Source of the DNA: Lysobacter lycopersici
GTDB taxonomy: Bacteria; Pseudomonadota; Gammaproteobacteria; Xanthomonadales; Xanthomonadaceae
DNA: 64,000 nucleotides
Direction: 5' to 3'
NCBI RefSeq assembly: GCF_007556775.1
Contig: NZ_CP041742.1
Coordinates: 992,001-1,056,000, forward strand
The position numbers were made by a program, and so were the translations under genes. Positions 28,352-37,031 of the stretch are shown piece after piece; within the stretch, counting starts at the first letter, position 1; each line of letters opens with the position of its first letter. The notes under the pieces are model-generated. The model was not told the origin of the DNA, searched no databases, and was given only the letters and a program-made list of their open reading frames with translations.

Positions 28352-28361
28352 CGGGCGTCGC

Positions 28362-29063
28362 TCAGGGCGTGGGCGGCGGCATGGATTGCCCCGCGGGTTG
28401 TTCCGCGGGCTGTTCGACGGGCGTTCCGGGCGTGGTGTCCGCGGGCAGGGCCGTTTCGCCACCGACCGGGCCGGTCGCCTGCAGCGCGGCATCGATGCGG
28501 CGCATGATCGAAGCGACCATGTCGCGCCGCATCTCCTTGGCCAGGATTTCCTGCTCGCTGTCGGTGCCGATGTCCTGCGTCGGCACGGTCACGTAATTGC
28601 GCGCGAGTTCCACCACCTGGCGCGGCACCAGCACGCTGCCGTCGGCGCGCAGCAGGTCGAATTCCACCGCATAGCGCAGGGTGAGCTCCTGCGCGCGGCC
28701 GCGGGCGTCGATGGCGGCCGGGATGCTGCCCCAGCGTTCCTTGCGGATGTTCAGCGTCGCCACCGGCGCGGGCGGCGCGACCGGGGCGCTGGCCTCCGCC
28801 GGCGGGGCGATGTCGGACTGCGCATCGTCCGGTTGCGGGACCACGTCGACCGGATGCGGCGCGGGCACCGCCCCCGAACGCTCCAGCGCCTGCGACAGCG
28901 CCTCGGCGAGCGGGCTGTAGCGGCTGGTGGATACCACCCGCAACGGGCCGAGGTCGGCGGGCAGGTTCACGCCCTTGCGCAGGTGGAAACCGCAGGCGGC
29001 GAGCGCCAGCGTCGCGGCAATGAGGAGGAAGATGCGGATCCGATGCTTCGGCTGGATGTTCAT
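28362..29063 (-). CDS. lptE: LPS-assembly lipoprotein LptE
   Basis: LptE is the outer-membrane lipoprotein that plugs LptD and assists lipopolysaccharide insertion. The lipobox LAAC places the lipidated cysteine at residue 24, followed by GFHLRKG, the family's first strand. The rest carries PLRVVSTSRYSPLAEALSQAL and LVPRQVVELARNYVT, and EQEILAKEMRRDMVASIMRR near the end. At 233 residues it is longer than the E. coli protein because of a Pro/Ala-rich insertion after residue 65 and a Pro/Thr-rich tail. Confidence 0.95.
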   Translation of the reverse strand: MNIQPKHRIRIFLLIAATLALAACGFHLRKGVNLPADLGPLRVVSTSRYSPLAEALSQALERSGAVPAPHPVDVVPQPDDAQSDIAPPAEASAPVAPPAPVATLNIRKERWGSIPAAIDARGRAQELTLRYAVEFDLLRADGSVLVPRQVVELARNYVTVPTQDIGTDSEQEILAKEMRRDMVASIMRRIDAALQATGPVGGETALPADTTPGTPVEQPAEQPAGQSMPPPTP

Positions 29064-29108
29064 CGCATCAGTCTGGACGAGGCCGCGGGGGCCGGCAAGC
29101 CGGCCCGG

Positions 29109-31832
<2,724 letters not shown>

Positions 31833-32489
31833 TCAGGCCATCCAGAAGAACACCGCGGCCATGCGCTTGTCCTCCAGCGTCCGCCCGCAATAGCCGGTGG
31901 CGCTGTGGATGAGGTTGGCGCGGTACAGCAGCAGGCGGTTGAAGCGGTTGGGGACGCGCACGTCCTCGGCGAAGGCGTCGGGCGATACGAAGCGCGTGCC
32001 CAGCGCCTCGACCAGGTTCCTGTGCGGCGGGGAAACGAAATTGCCGCCGCGCTGCCCGCCGGGGAGCCGCTGGCGGTAGAAGGCGGTGCCGCAGTCCCCG
32101 GGCGCGCCCGGCGTGAGGTAGAGCACGGCGGCGTAGCGGCACAACGCCAGCGAATCGGTGTGCGGGCGCGGTTCGCATTCGCCGGCGCCGACCACCTGCA
32201 CACAGTTGTGGTTGAGCGTGCTGCCGTCGCCCGCGGTTTCCACCCACAGCTTCTTCGCGCCGGTGGCCTTGCGCACCAGCGCTTCGACGTGGGCCATCTC
32301 CGCCTCGTCCAGCGCCGGGATGCTGCGCAGCCCCGGCCAGCTTTCCGGCTTGTGCGGCCAGCCCTCGATCCAGTCGCTGCGCGCGAGGCAGCGCGCGCGC
32401 AAGGCATCGGCATCCGGCAACGCGTCGTCGATCACCCAGTAATCGCGACCGGGCGTCGGTTTGCGGTATGGAAGCATCGGCAGGCGCAT
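31833..32489 (-). CDS. DUF6445 family, 2OG-Fe(II) oxygenase-like protein
   Basis: A protein of about 218 residues beginning MRLPMLPYRKPTPG. It resembles DUF6445 proteins, which look like small 2-oxoglutarate/Fe(II) oxygenases: a metal-binding HxD is visible in EPRPHTDSLA, the distal His in LIHSATGY, and the jelly-roll strands YAAVLYLTPGAPGDCGTAFY and FNRLLLYRAN lie between. A start four codons later (32477) is equally possible, since neither has a ribosome site. Relatives are often found near tryptophan halogenases, but none is present here. The substrate is unknown. Confidence 0.8.
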   Translation of the reverse strand: MRLPMLPYRKPTPGRDYWVIDDALPDADALRARCLARSDWIEGWPHKPESWPGLRSIPALDEAEMAHVEALVRKATGAKKLWVETAGDGSTLNHNCVQVVGAGECEPRPHTDSLALCRYAAVLYLTPGAPGDCGTAFYRQRLPGGQRGGNFVSPPHRNLVEALGTRFVSPDAFAEDVRVPNRFNRLLLYRANLIHSATGYCGRTLEDKRMAAVFFWMA

Positions 32490-32552
32490 TCGGAATCGAA
32501 CCCATGGACGACGGTCGAGCCTAGCGCAGCGCTTCCCCATGCGCCACGCGGG

Positions 32553-32558
32553 GTTAGG
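32553..32558 (+). promoter_or_regulatory. Putative -10 box for the amidohydrolase operon
   Basis: TAGGAT at about 32553-32558 lies 28 bases before the ATG, with an AAGGGG ribosome site between them. It resembles other -10 boxes in the window (TAGAAT, TAAGAT). No clear -35 hexamer was found. Confidence 0.35.
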
Positions 32559-32586
32559 ATGGCGCGAGCTCCAAGGGGAAACCGCC

Positions 32587-33921
32587 ATGCTCCGCCATCG
32601 TCTGCTCGCGCTGTGCTGCGCGCTCGTCGCCCTCGCCCCGACCGCCTTCGCCGAAGATGCCGCCCCGGCCGCGCCCGCGGTCAAGGTCGTGCATTGCGGC
32701 CACCTGTTCGATTCCACCAGCGGACGCATGCTCGGCGAAACCAGCATCGTGATCCGCGGCGAGCGGATCGAATCGGTGCAACCGGGGAAAATCGCGTCGC
32801 CCGCGGGCATGGCCGAGTACTACGACATGCCGGCTTCCACCTGCCTGCCCGGGCTGATCGACAGCCACACGCACCTGACCATGGAATTCAGCCCCACCAG
32901 TTACAGCGACCAGTTCCGCTTGAACATCGCCGATTACGCGATCCGCTCCACGGTCTACGCCGACCGCACGCTGCAGGCCGGCTTCACCACCGTGCGCAAC
33001 CTGGGCGACAACGACGGCGAATCGATTTCCCTGCGCAACGCGATCGATGCCGGCATCGTGCCTGGCCCGCGCATCTTCACCGCCGGTACCGCGATCGGCT
33101 CCACCGGCGGCCACGCCGACGGCAGCGACGGCTACCGCAAGGACCTGCAGGGCGACCCCGGCCCGAAGCAGGGCATCGTCAACGGCCCCGCGGATGCGTG
33201 GAAGGCGGTGCGCCAGCATTACAAGGACGGTGTCGACGTGATCAAGATCATGCCGTCCGGCGGCGTGCTCGACGAAAGCGCCAGCGCCGACAACCCGCAG
33301 CTCACCATCGACGAGATCAAGGCGATCGTGACCGCGGCGCACGATTACGGCTTCACCGTCGCCGCGCACGCGCACGGCGCCGAGGGCATCCGCCGCGCGG
33401 TGGTCGGCGGCGTCGATTCGATCGAGCACGGCACCTTCATGGACGACGCGGACATGAAGCTGATGCGCGAACACGGCACCTGGTACGTGCCGACGATCAT
33501 CGCCGGCCAGTTCGTGATGGAGAAGGCCCGGGAAGGCTGGTATCCGCCGCAGGTCGCGCGCAAGGCCCTGGAAGTCGGCCCGATCATCATGAACACCGCC
33601 GGCAAGGCCTACCGGGCCGGGGTGAAGATCGCCTTCGGCACCGACGCCGCGGTGTATCCGCACGGCGGGAACGCGAAGGAATTCGAGTACATGGTCGATG
33701 CCGGGATCCCGCCGGCGTACGCGCTGCAGGCCGCGACCATGCACGCCGCGGAACTACTGAAGAAGACCAGCGACCTCGGCAGCGTCGAAGCCGGCAAATA
33801 CGCCGACATCATCGCCGTGCAGGGCGACCCGCTGCAGGACATCGCGATCATGCAGAAGGTCGATTTCGTGATGAAGGCGGGCATGGTGTACCGCCGGGAC
33901 GACCACGAAGCGCACCCATGA
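32587..33921 (+). CDS. Exported metal-dependent amidohydrolase
   Basis: A 444-residue member of the amidohydrolase superfamily, in the Xaa-Pro dipeptidase / Arg-Lys carboxypeptidase-like branch. A signal peptide (ALCCALVALAPTAFA) directs export. Metal ligands are visible: HTH in IDSHTHLTME, the carboxylated-lysine candidate in DVIKIMPSGG, His in VAAHAHG and IEHGTF, and Asp in IAFGTDAA. The C-terminus has the usual EAGKYADIIAV turn. The substrate is probably a peptide or N-acylated amino acid. The stop overlaps the next ATG by four bases. Confidence 0.93.
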   Translation: MLRHRLLALCCALVALAPTAFAEDAAPAAPAVKVVHCGHLFDSTSGRMLGETSIVIRGERIESVQPGKIASPAGMAEYYDMPASTCLPGLIDSHTHLTMEFSPTSYSDQFRLNIADYAIRSTVYADRTLQAGFTTVRNLGDNDGESISLRNAIDAGIVPGPRIFTAGTAIGSTGGHADGSDGYRKDLQGDPGPKQGIVNGPADAWKAVRQHYKDGVDVIKIMPSGGVLDESASADNPQLTIDEIKAIVTAAHDYGFTVAAHAHGAEGIRRAVVGGVDSIEHGTFMDDADMKLMREHGTWYVPTIIAGQFVMEKAREGWYPPQVARKALEVGPIIMNTAGKAYRAGVKIAFGTDAAVYPHGGNAKEFEYMVDAGIPPAYALQAATMHAAELLKKTSDLGSVEAGKYADIIAVQGDPLQDIAIMQKVDFVMKAGMVYRRDDHEAHP

Positions 33922-34169
33922 CCGGCGAATGGATGGGCTATGCCGCGGCGGCGCTGACCACGGTTTCGTTCCTGCCGCAGGCGGTGAGGACCATCCGCAC
34001 GCGCGAAACGCACGCCATCTCGCTATGGATGTACGTGCTCTTCACCGTCGGCATCGCCTGCTGGTTCGGCTACGGCATCGTCCTGCACTCCTGGCCGATG
34101 ATCGTGTCGAACGCGATCACCTTCCTGCTCGCCGCGATCATCCTCGCGTTCAAGCTGCGCCACGGGTGA
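33918..34169 (+). CDS. SemiSWEET family transporter
   Basis: An 83-residue protein with three membrane helices, the size and layout of bacterial SemiSWEETs, which dimerise to move sugars. The PQ-loop motif is seen in TTVSFLPQAVRTIRTRE, followed by ISLWMYVLFTVGIACWFGYG and the third helix. The ATG overlaps the amidohydrolase stop (ATGA), so the two are translationally coupled, and the transporter may import a product of that enzyme; this link is inferred. Confidence 0.92.
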   Translation: MTGEWMGYAAAALTTVSFLPQAVRTIRTRETHAISLWMYVLFTVGIACWFGYGIVLHSWPMIVSNAITFLLAAIILAFKLRHG

Positions 34170-34233
34170 TCGCGGGCTTGCATCCGCGCCCGCGCGGACC
34201 CATGTTGCCGGCTCCCCACACGCCTGCGCCGCC

Positions 34234-35121
34234 ATGACCGACGCCACCGCCGCCGCCCACGCCCCGCACGTCTTCGACGCCACCGCCGCCAATTTCGAAA
34301 CCGAGGTCATCCAGCGCTCGCTGCAGGTGCCGGTGCTGGTCGATTTCTGGGCGACCTGGTGCGGCCCCTGCAAGACCCTCGGCCCCATCCTCGACAAGCT
34401 CGCCGCCGACTACCGCGGTGCGTTCGAACTGGCCAAGGTCGACGTCGACAAGGAACAGGAACTCGCCGCCGCGTTCCAGATCCGCTCGGTGCCGACCATG
34501 GTGCTGGTGAAGGACGGGCAGATGCTCGGCGCGATTCCCGGCGCCTTGCCGGAAGGCGAACTGCGCAAGGTGCTGGAACAGGTCGGCGTGCAGCCGACCA
34601 CGAACGCCGGCGAAGCGGCCGTCGAAGACGTGCCCGCCGCGCCGGTCGATCCGCATGAGGAAGTCATGCGCCTGCGCAAGCAGATCGAAGCCGAACCGGA
34701 CAAGGCCGAACTGAAACTCGACCTCGCGCTGGCGCTGTTGCGCACCGGCGCCGCGACCGAAGCCGAACAGCTGATCGACGCCCTGCCCGCCAACCTCGCC
34801 ACCGACGACCGCGCGGTGAACGCACGCGCGCGGCTCGGTTTCGCCGCGCTGCTCAAGGACGCGCCGCCGGTGGAAACGCTGCGCGCCGCGATCGATGCGA
34901 ATCCCGGCGACCTGCGCGCACGCCACCTGCTCGGCGCGCACGCCATCGTCGAAGGGAATCCCGAGGCCGGGCTGCAGCAGTTCATGGAAATGCTGCGCCG
35001 CGACCGCGGCTACGAGGACGGCCTGCCGCGCAAGGCGCTGATCGACGCGTTCCGCATCATCGACGACGAGGACCTGGTCGGCCGCTACCGCCGGCAGATG
35101 TCCTCGCTGCTGCTGTCCTGA
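34234..35121 (+). CDS. cnoX: Thioredoxin-TPR chaperone, CnoX/YbbN-like
   Basis: A 295-residue protein with an N-terminal thioredoxin fold (VLVDFWATWCGPCKTLGP) followed by TPR-like helices (residues about 150-290). YbbN/CnoX is a chaperedoxin that guards proteins from hypochlorous-acid damage and hands them to GroEL. Here the motif is a complete CGPC, whereas the E. coli protein lacks the first Cys, so this version may retain oxidoreductase activity. It is followed two bases later by the DUF4442 gene. Confidence 0.93.
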   Translation: MTDATAAAHAPHVFDATAANFETEVIQRSLQVPVLVDFWATWCGPCKTLGPILDKLAADYRGAFELAKVDVDKEQELAAAFQIRSVPTMVLVKDGQMLGAIPGALPEGELRKVLEQVGVQPTTNAGEAAVEDVPAAPVDPHEEVMRLRKQIEAEPDKAELKLDLALALLRTGAATEAEQLIDALPANLATDDRAVNARARLGFAALLKDAPPVETLRAAIDANPGDLRARHLLGAHAIVEGNPEAGLQQFMEMLRRDRGYEDGLPRKALIDAFRIIDDEDLVGRYRRQMSSLLLS

Positions 35122-35122
35122 C

Positions 35123-35584
35123 GTGCTGCGCGTCGATTCGCCGCGTTCGTTGCGGCGCCTGCTCAACATCTGGCCGCCGTTCCTGTTCACCGGCATCCGG
35201 GTGATGGAGATCGGCGAGGACTGGCACGGCGCGCGGGTACGCTTGCGCATGCATGCGTGGAACCGCAATGCGGTCGGCACGCACTTCGGCGGCAGTCTGT
35301 TCGCGATGTGCGATCCGTTCTGGATGCTGCTGGCGATGCACGCGCTGGGTCCGGATTACATCGTCTGGGACAAGGCCGGCGATATCGAATTCGTGAAACC
35401 CGGCAAGGGCACGGTCGAGGCCGTGTTCCAGCTGGACGATGCAGCGCTCGATGAAATCCGTACCGCCACCGCCAATGGCGACAAGGCCTTGCGCTGGTTC
35501 GAGAACACCGTCACCGATAGCGAAGGCGAGATCGTGGCCCGCGTGCGCAAGCAGTTGTACGTGCGGAGGAAGGCGGGGCGTTGA
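35123..35584 (+). CDS. DUF4442 hotdog-fold protein
   Basis: A 153-residue protein of the DUF4442 family, related to hotdog-fold thioesterases. It starts with GTG two bases after the cnoX stop. Features include LNIWPPFLFTGIRVMEIGEDW, NAVGTHFGGSLFAMCDPFWML and VWDKAGDIEFVKPGKG. A catalytic function has not been shown for the family. Its last 51 coding and stop bases are repeated, with four differences, at 36246-36297 beyond the arr gene. Confidence 0.9.
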   Translation: MLRVDSPRSLRRLLNIWPPFLFTGIRVMEIGEDWHGARVRLRMHAWNRNAVGTHFGGSLFAMCDPFWMLLAMHALGPDYIVWDKAGDIEFVKPGKGTVEAVFQLDDAALDEIRTATANGDKALRWFENTVTDSEGEIVARVRKQLYVRRKAGR

Positions 35585-35585
35585 A
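35534..35585 (+). repeat. Direct repeat, left copy (DUF4442 gene 3' end)
   Basis: 52 bases starting GTGGCCCGCGTGCGCAAGC and ending TTGAA, matching 36246-36297 with four mismatches. This copy is the authentic gene end; the two copies bracket arr. Confidence 0.9.
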
Positions 35586-35639
35586 ACCGGCGAGTAATGC
35601 TCGCCGCGAGAAGCGTTGCCGTGGTCCGCAAATAAAAAA

Positions 35640-35658
35640 GGAGGCGCGCTGCGCCTCC
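35640..35658 (-). terminator. Hairpin with an A-run on its 5' side
   Basis: GGAGGCGC pairs with GCGCCTCC around a 3-base loop. The run AAATAAAAAA precedes it on the plus strand, so the T-run would follow the hairpin only on the minus strand, where no gene reads into it. It may be a leftover of DNA brought in with arr. Confidence 0.5.
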
Positions 35659-35712
35659 CGCCATGAATTTATATCAGCCACCGGGGCTTGCGGCAAGGCT
35701 GAAGGCGAAACC

Positions 35713-35718
35713 TAGAAT
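35713..35718 (+). promoter_or_regulatory. Putative -10 box for arr
   Basis: TAGAAT at 35713-35718 precedes arr, inside the string CTAGAATCCCG. A near-identical string (ATAGAATCCCG, near 36327) precedes the TIMP-like gene after the second repeat copy. A TTGCGG at 35688 is a poor -35 candidate with a 19-base spacer. Confidence 0.4.
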
Positions 35719-35760
35719 CCCGTCCCTGTCGATGTGACAGCCACGTGGGACGACGCGACG

Positions 35761-36198
35761 ATGTTCGATCTCGACGATGAATGGACTCCGGTTACCCTCG
35801 AGAATTGCAGTTCGCTCGCCGGACCGTTCTATCACGGCACGAAGGCAAGCCTGTCGATCGGCGATCTGCTGACCGCGGGTTTCAGGTCCAATTACCGGGA
35901 CAGCGTGGTGATGAACCACGTCTATTTCACGACCGTGCCGAAGGGCGCGGGCCTGGCGGCGGAAATCGCGAAAGGAGAAGGCCGACCGCGAGTGTATGTC
36001 GTGGATCCGACGGGGCGATTCGAAGACGACCCGAACGTCACGAACAAGAAATTCCCGGGCAACCCGACGCGTTCGTACCGCAGCGAGCAGCCCTTGCGGA
36101 TCGTCGGCGAGCTCGAGAGTTGGGAATCCCACGACCGGGAATTCATCGATCAATTGCGGAAATTCGTCGAATCGGGCAGCGGGGAAATCATCAATTGA
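35761..36198 (+). CDS. arr: Rifampin ADP-ribosyltransferase
   Basis: Arr uses NAD to ADP-ribosylate the C23 hydroxyl of rifamycins and so inactivates them. The 145-residue product carries GPFYHGTKASLSIGDLL, HVYFTTVPKGAGLAAEIAKG, VVDPTGRFEDDPNVTNKKFP and SEQPLRIVGELESWE. Residues matching the catalytic trio of characterised Arr enzymes (His19, Tyr49, Asp84) fall at His25, Tyr55 and Asp90 with identical spacing. ATG 35761 is preferred over GTG 35734 by family length. GC is lower than in its neighbours, and it lies between two copies of the DUF4442 3' end, both signs of acquisition. Confidence 0.93.
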   Translation: MFDLDDEWTPVTLENCSSLAGPFYHGTKASLSIGDLLTAGFRSNYRDSVVMNHVYFTTVPKGAGLAAEIAKGEGRPRVYVVDPTGRFEDDPNVTNKKFPGNPTRSYRSEQPLRIVGELESWESHDREFIDQLRKFVESGSGEIIN

Positions 36199-36245
36199 CG
36201 GGTTGGAGCCGGATACGCTGGTTCTAAGATACGGACATTGCAAGC

Positions 36246-36297
36246 GTGGCCCGCGTGCGCAAGCAGTTGTATGTGCGCAGGAAGGTGGGGCGGTGAA
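36246..36297 (+). repeat. Direct repeat, right copy (truncated DUF4442 end)
   Basis: 52 bases matching 35534-35585 at 48 positions, including the RKQLYVRRK codons and stop. It has no reading frame of its own upstream and is an orphan gene tail marking the right edge of the arr insertion. Confidence 0.88.
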
Positions 36298-36366
36298 CGC
36301 AGCAAGTGCGATCTTGGCTAGCAGGCATAGAATCCCGGGCGCATCATGCTACTTGGGCCATGGGGT

Positions 36367-36373
36367 GTTAAAC
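36367..36373 (+). other. attC-type core site (GTTRRRY) before the TIMP-like gene
   Basis: GTTAAAC fits the integron recombination core GTTRRRY, and the start codon follows three bases later, as is usual for the first gene of a cassette. Seven bases alone could occur by chance; the partner site at 36788 strengthens the reading. Confidence 0.4.
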
Positions 36374-36376
36374 ACG

Positions 36377-36793
36377 ATGTTCAAGATTCTCGCTGCCACG
36401 CTTCTACTAGCCGCATCCGGACCTTCCTTTGCATGTGGCTGCAATAAACCGGAATCGATCGGTGACCTGGATCAAACTGCAGTCGTCTTCGAAGGCGAGG
36501 CCATCTCCCACCTAATCATCCGCGACTCCCCTGGCTGCAATTCGAATGGAATTCCCGTCCTCAGCTCAGGTGGAGAAATTGTCACATTCAAAGTGACAAA
36601 GAACTTACGCGGCACTACGGCCGAATACATAAACGTTCGCGTCAATGGGAACACATCGTGCGATCTGCAACGCTTCGACTTCAACCGAGGCGACAAGTAC
36701 GTCCTCTCCATCCACCTTTTACAGGATCAAGAAGAAGCGAACGACCACGACGCATACTGGAACAGCATTTGTGAGCTGCGGAATCGCATCTAA
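36377..36793 (+). CDS. TIMP/NTR-like secreted protein on a cassette-like segment
   Basis: A 138-residue exported protein. The signal peptide ends SFA and cleavage there would leave a mature N-terminus of Cys-Gly-Cys, the arrangement of metalloprotease inhibitors of the TIMP/netrin fold. AVVFEGEAISHLI and FKVTKNLRG resemble the first strands of that fold in bacterial relatives. Five cysteines in all occur in the mature part. Inhibition of a protease is inferred, not shown. GC is near 50 percent by eye, far below the surroundings, and its ends look like integron core sites. Confidence 0.75.
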   Translation: MFKILAATLLLAASGPSFACGCNKPESIGDLDQTAVVFEGEAISHLIIRDSPGCNSNGIPVLSSGGEIVTFKVTKNLRGTTAEYINVRVNGNTSCDLQRFDFNRGDKYVLSIHLLQDQEEANDHDAYWNSICELRNRI

Positions 36794-36814
36794 CAATTCG
36801 TTCGAACAGAAGCT
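36788..36814 (+). other. attC-like left half after the TIMP-like gene
   Basis: ATCTAAC matches RYYYAAC and continues CAATTCGTTCGAAC; the gene's TAA stop lies inside it, as in many cassettes. CTAACAATTCGTT is shared with the site at 55052 and with the left ends of well-known resistance-cassette attC sites (from memory). A matching right half was not found before the repeat at 36819. Confidence 0.5.
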
Positions 36815-36818
36815 TCTC

Positions 36819-36877
36819 TAACCCGCGCAAGGCGGGTTAAAATCCGCCCTACGAATTCGCGGCATCGTGTAGGGCGG
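36819..36877. repeat. Palindromic intergenic repeat (GTAGGGCGG family)
   Basis: Two nested hairpins: TAACCCGC/GCGGGTTA (36819-36839) and CCGCCCTAC/GTAGGGCGG (36844-36877). The latter ends also bound the element at 47089-47180. It lies between the TIMP-like gene and the kinase and resembles REP/BIME-like DNA. Confidence 0.7.
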
Positions 36878-37002
36878 ATCTCGACCCGCCATTCGCCAAT
36901 CCCGCAAACCCGGTCGCGCTCCAGCGCGCTCCTGCAACGGCGAGCGTGACGCATGTCGCGGATTCGACTAACCGGGCGATTCGGCATCGCGACGCGTTAT
37001 GC

Positions 37003-37008
37003 TCCGCA
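37003..37008 (+). promoter_or_regulatory. Putative -10 box before the kinase gene
   Basis: The string GTTATGCTCCG near 36996-37006 contains a TATGCT that could act as a -10 box, which would make the ATG at 36999 part of the promoter and not a start codon. A GGGGGAA ribosome site lies between it and the ATG at 37032. Confidence 0.3.
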
Positions 37009-37031
37009 TTCCGGGGGAATCCACGACCACG

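Noticed and set aside
35734-35760. GTG start for arr
   Set aside because: It would add nine residues absent from the family; ATG 35761 gives the usual length.
35585-36300. arr as a classical integron cassette
   Set aside because: No RYYYAAC or GTTRRRY core lies at its ends; the flanking gene-end repeats point to another mechanism.
36999-37031. ATG 11 codons before the chosen kinase start
   Set aside because: It overlaps a TATGCT promoter-like string and has no ribosome site, while GGGGGAA precedes the later ATG.
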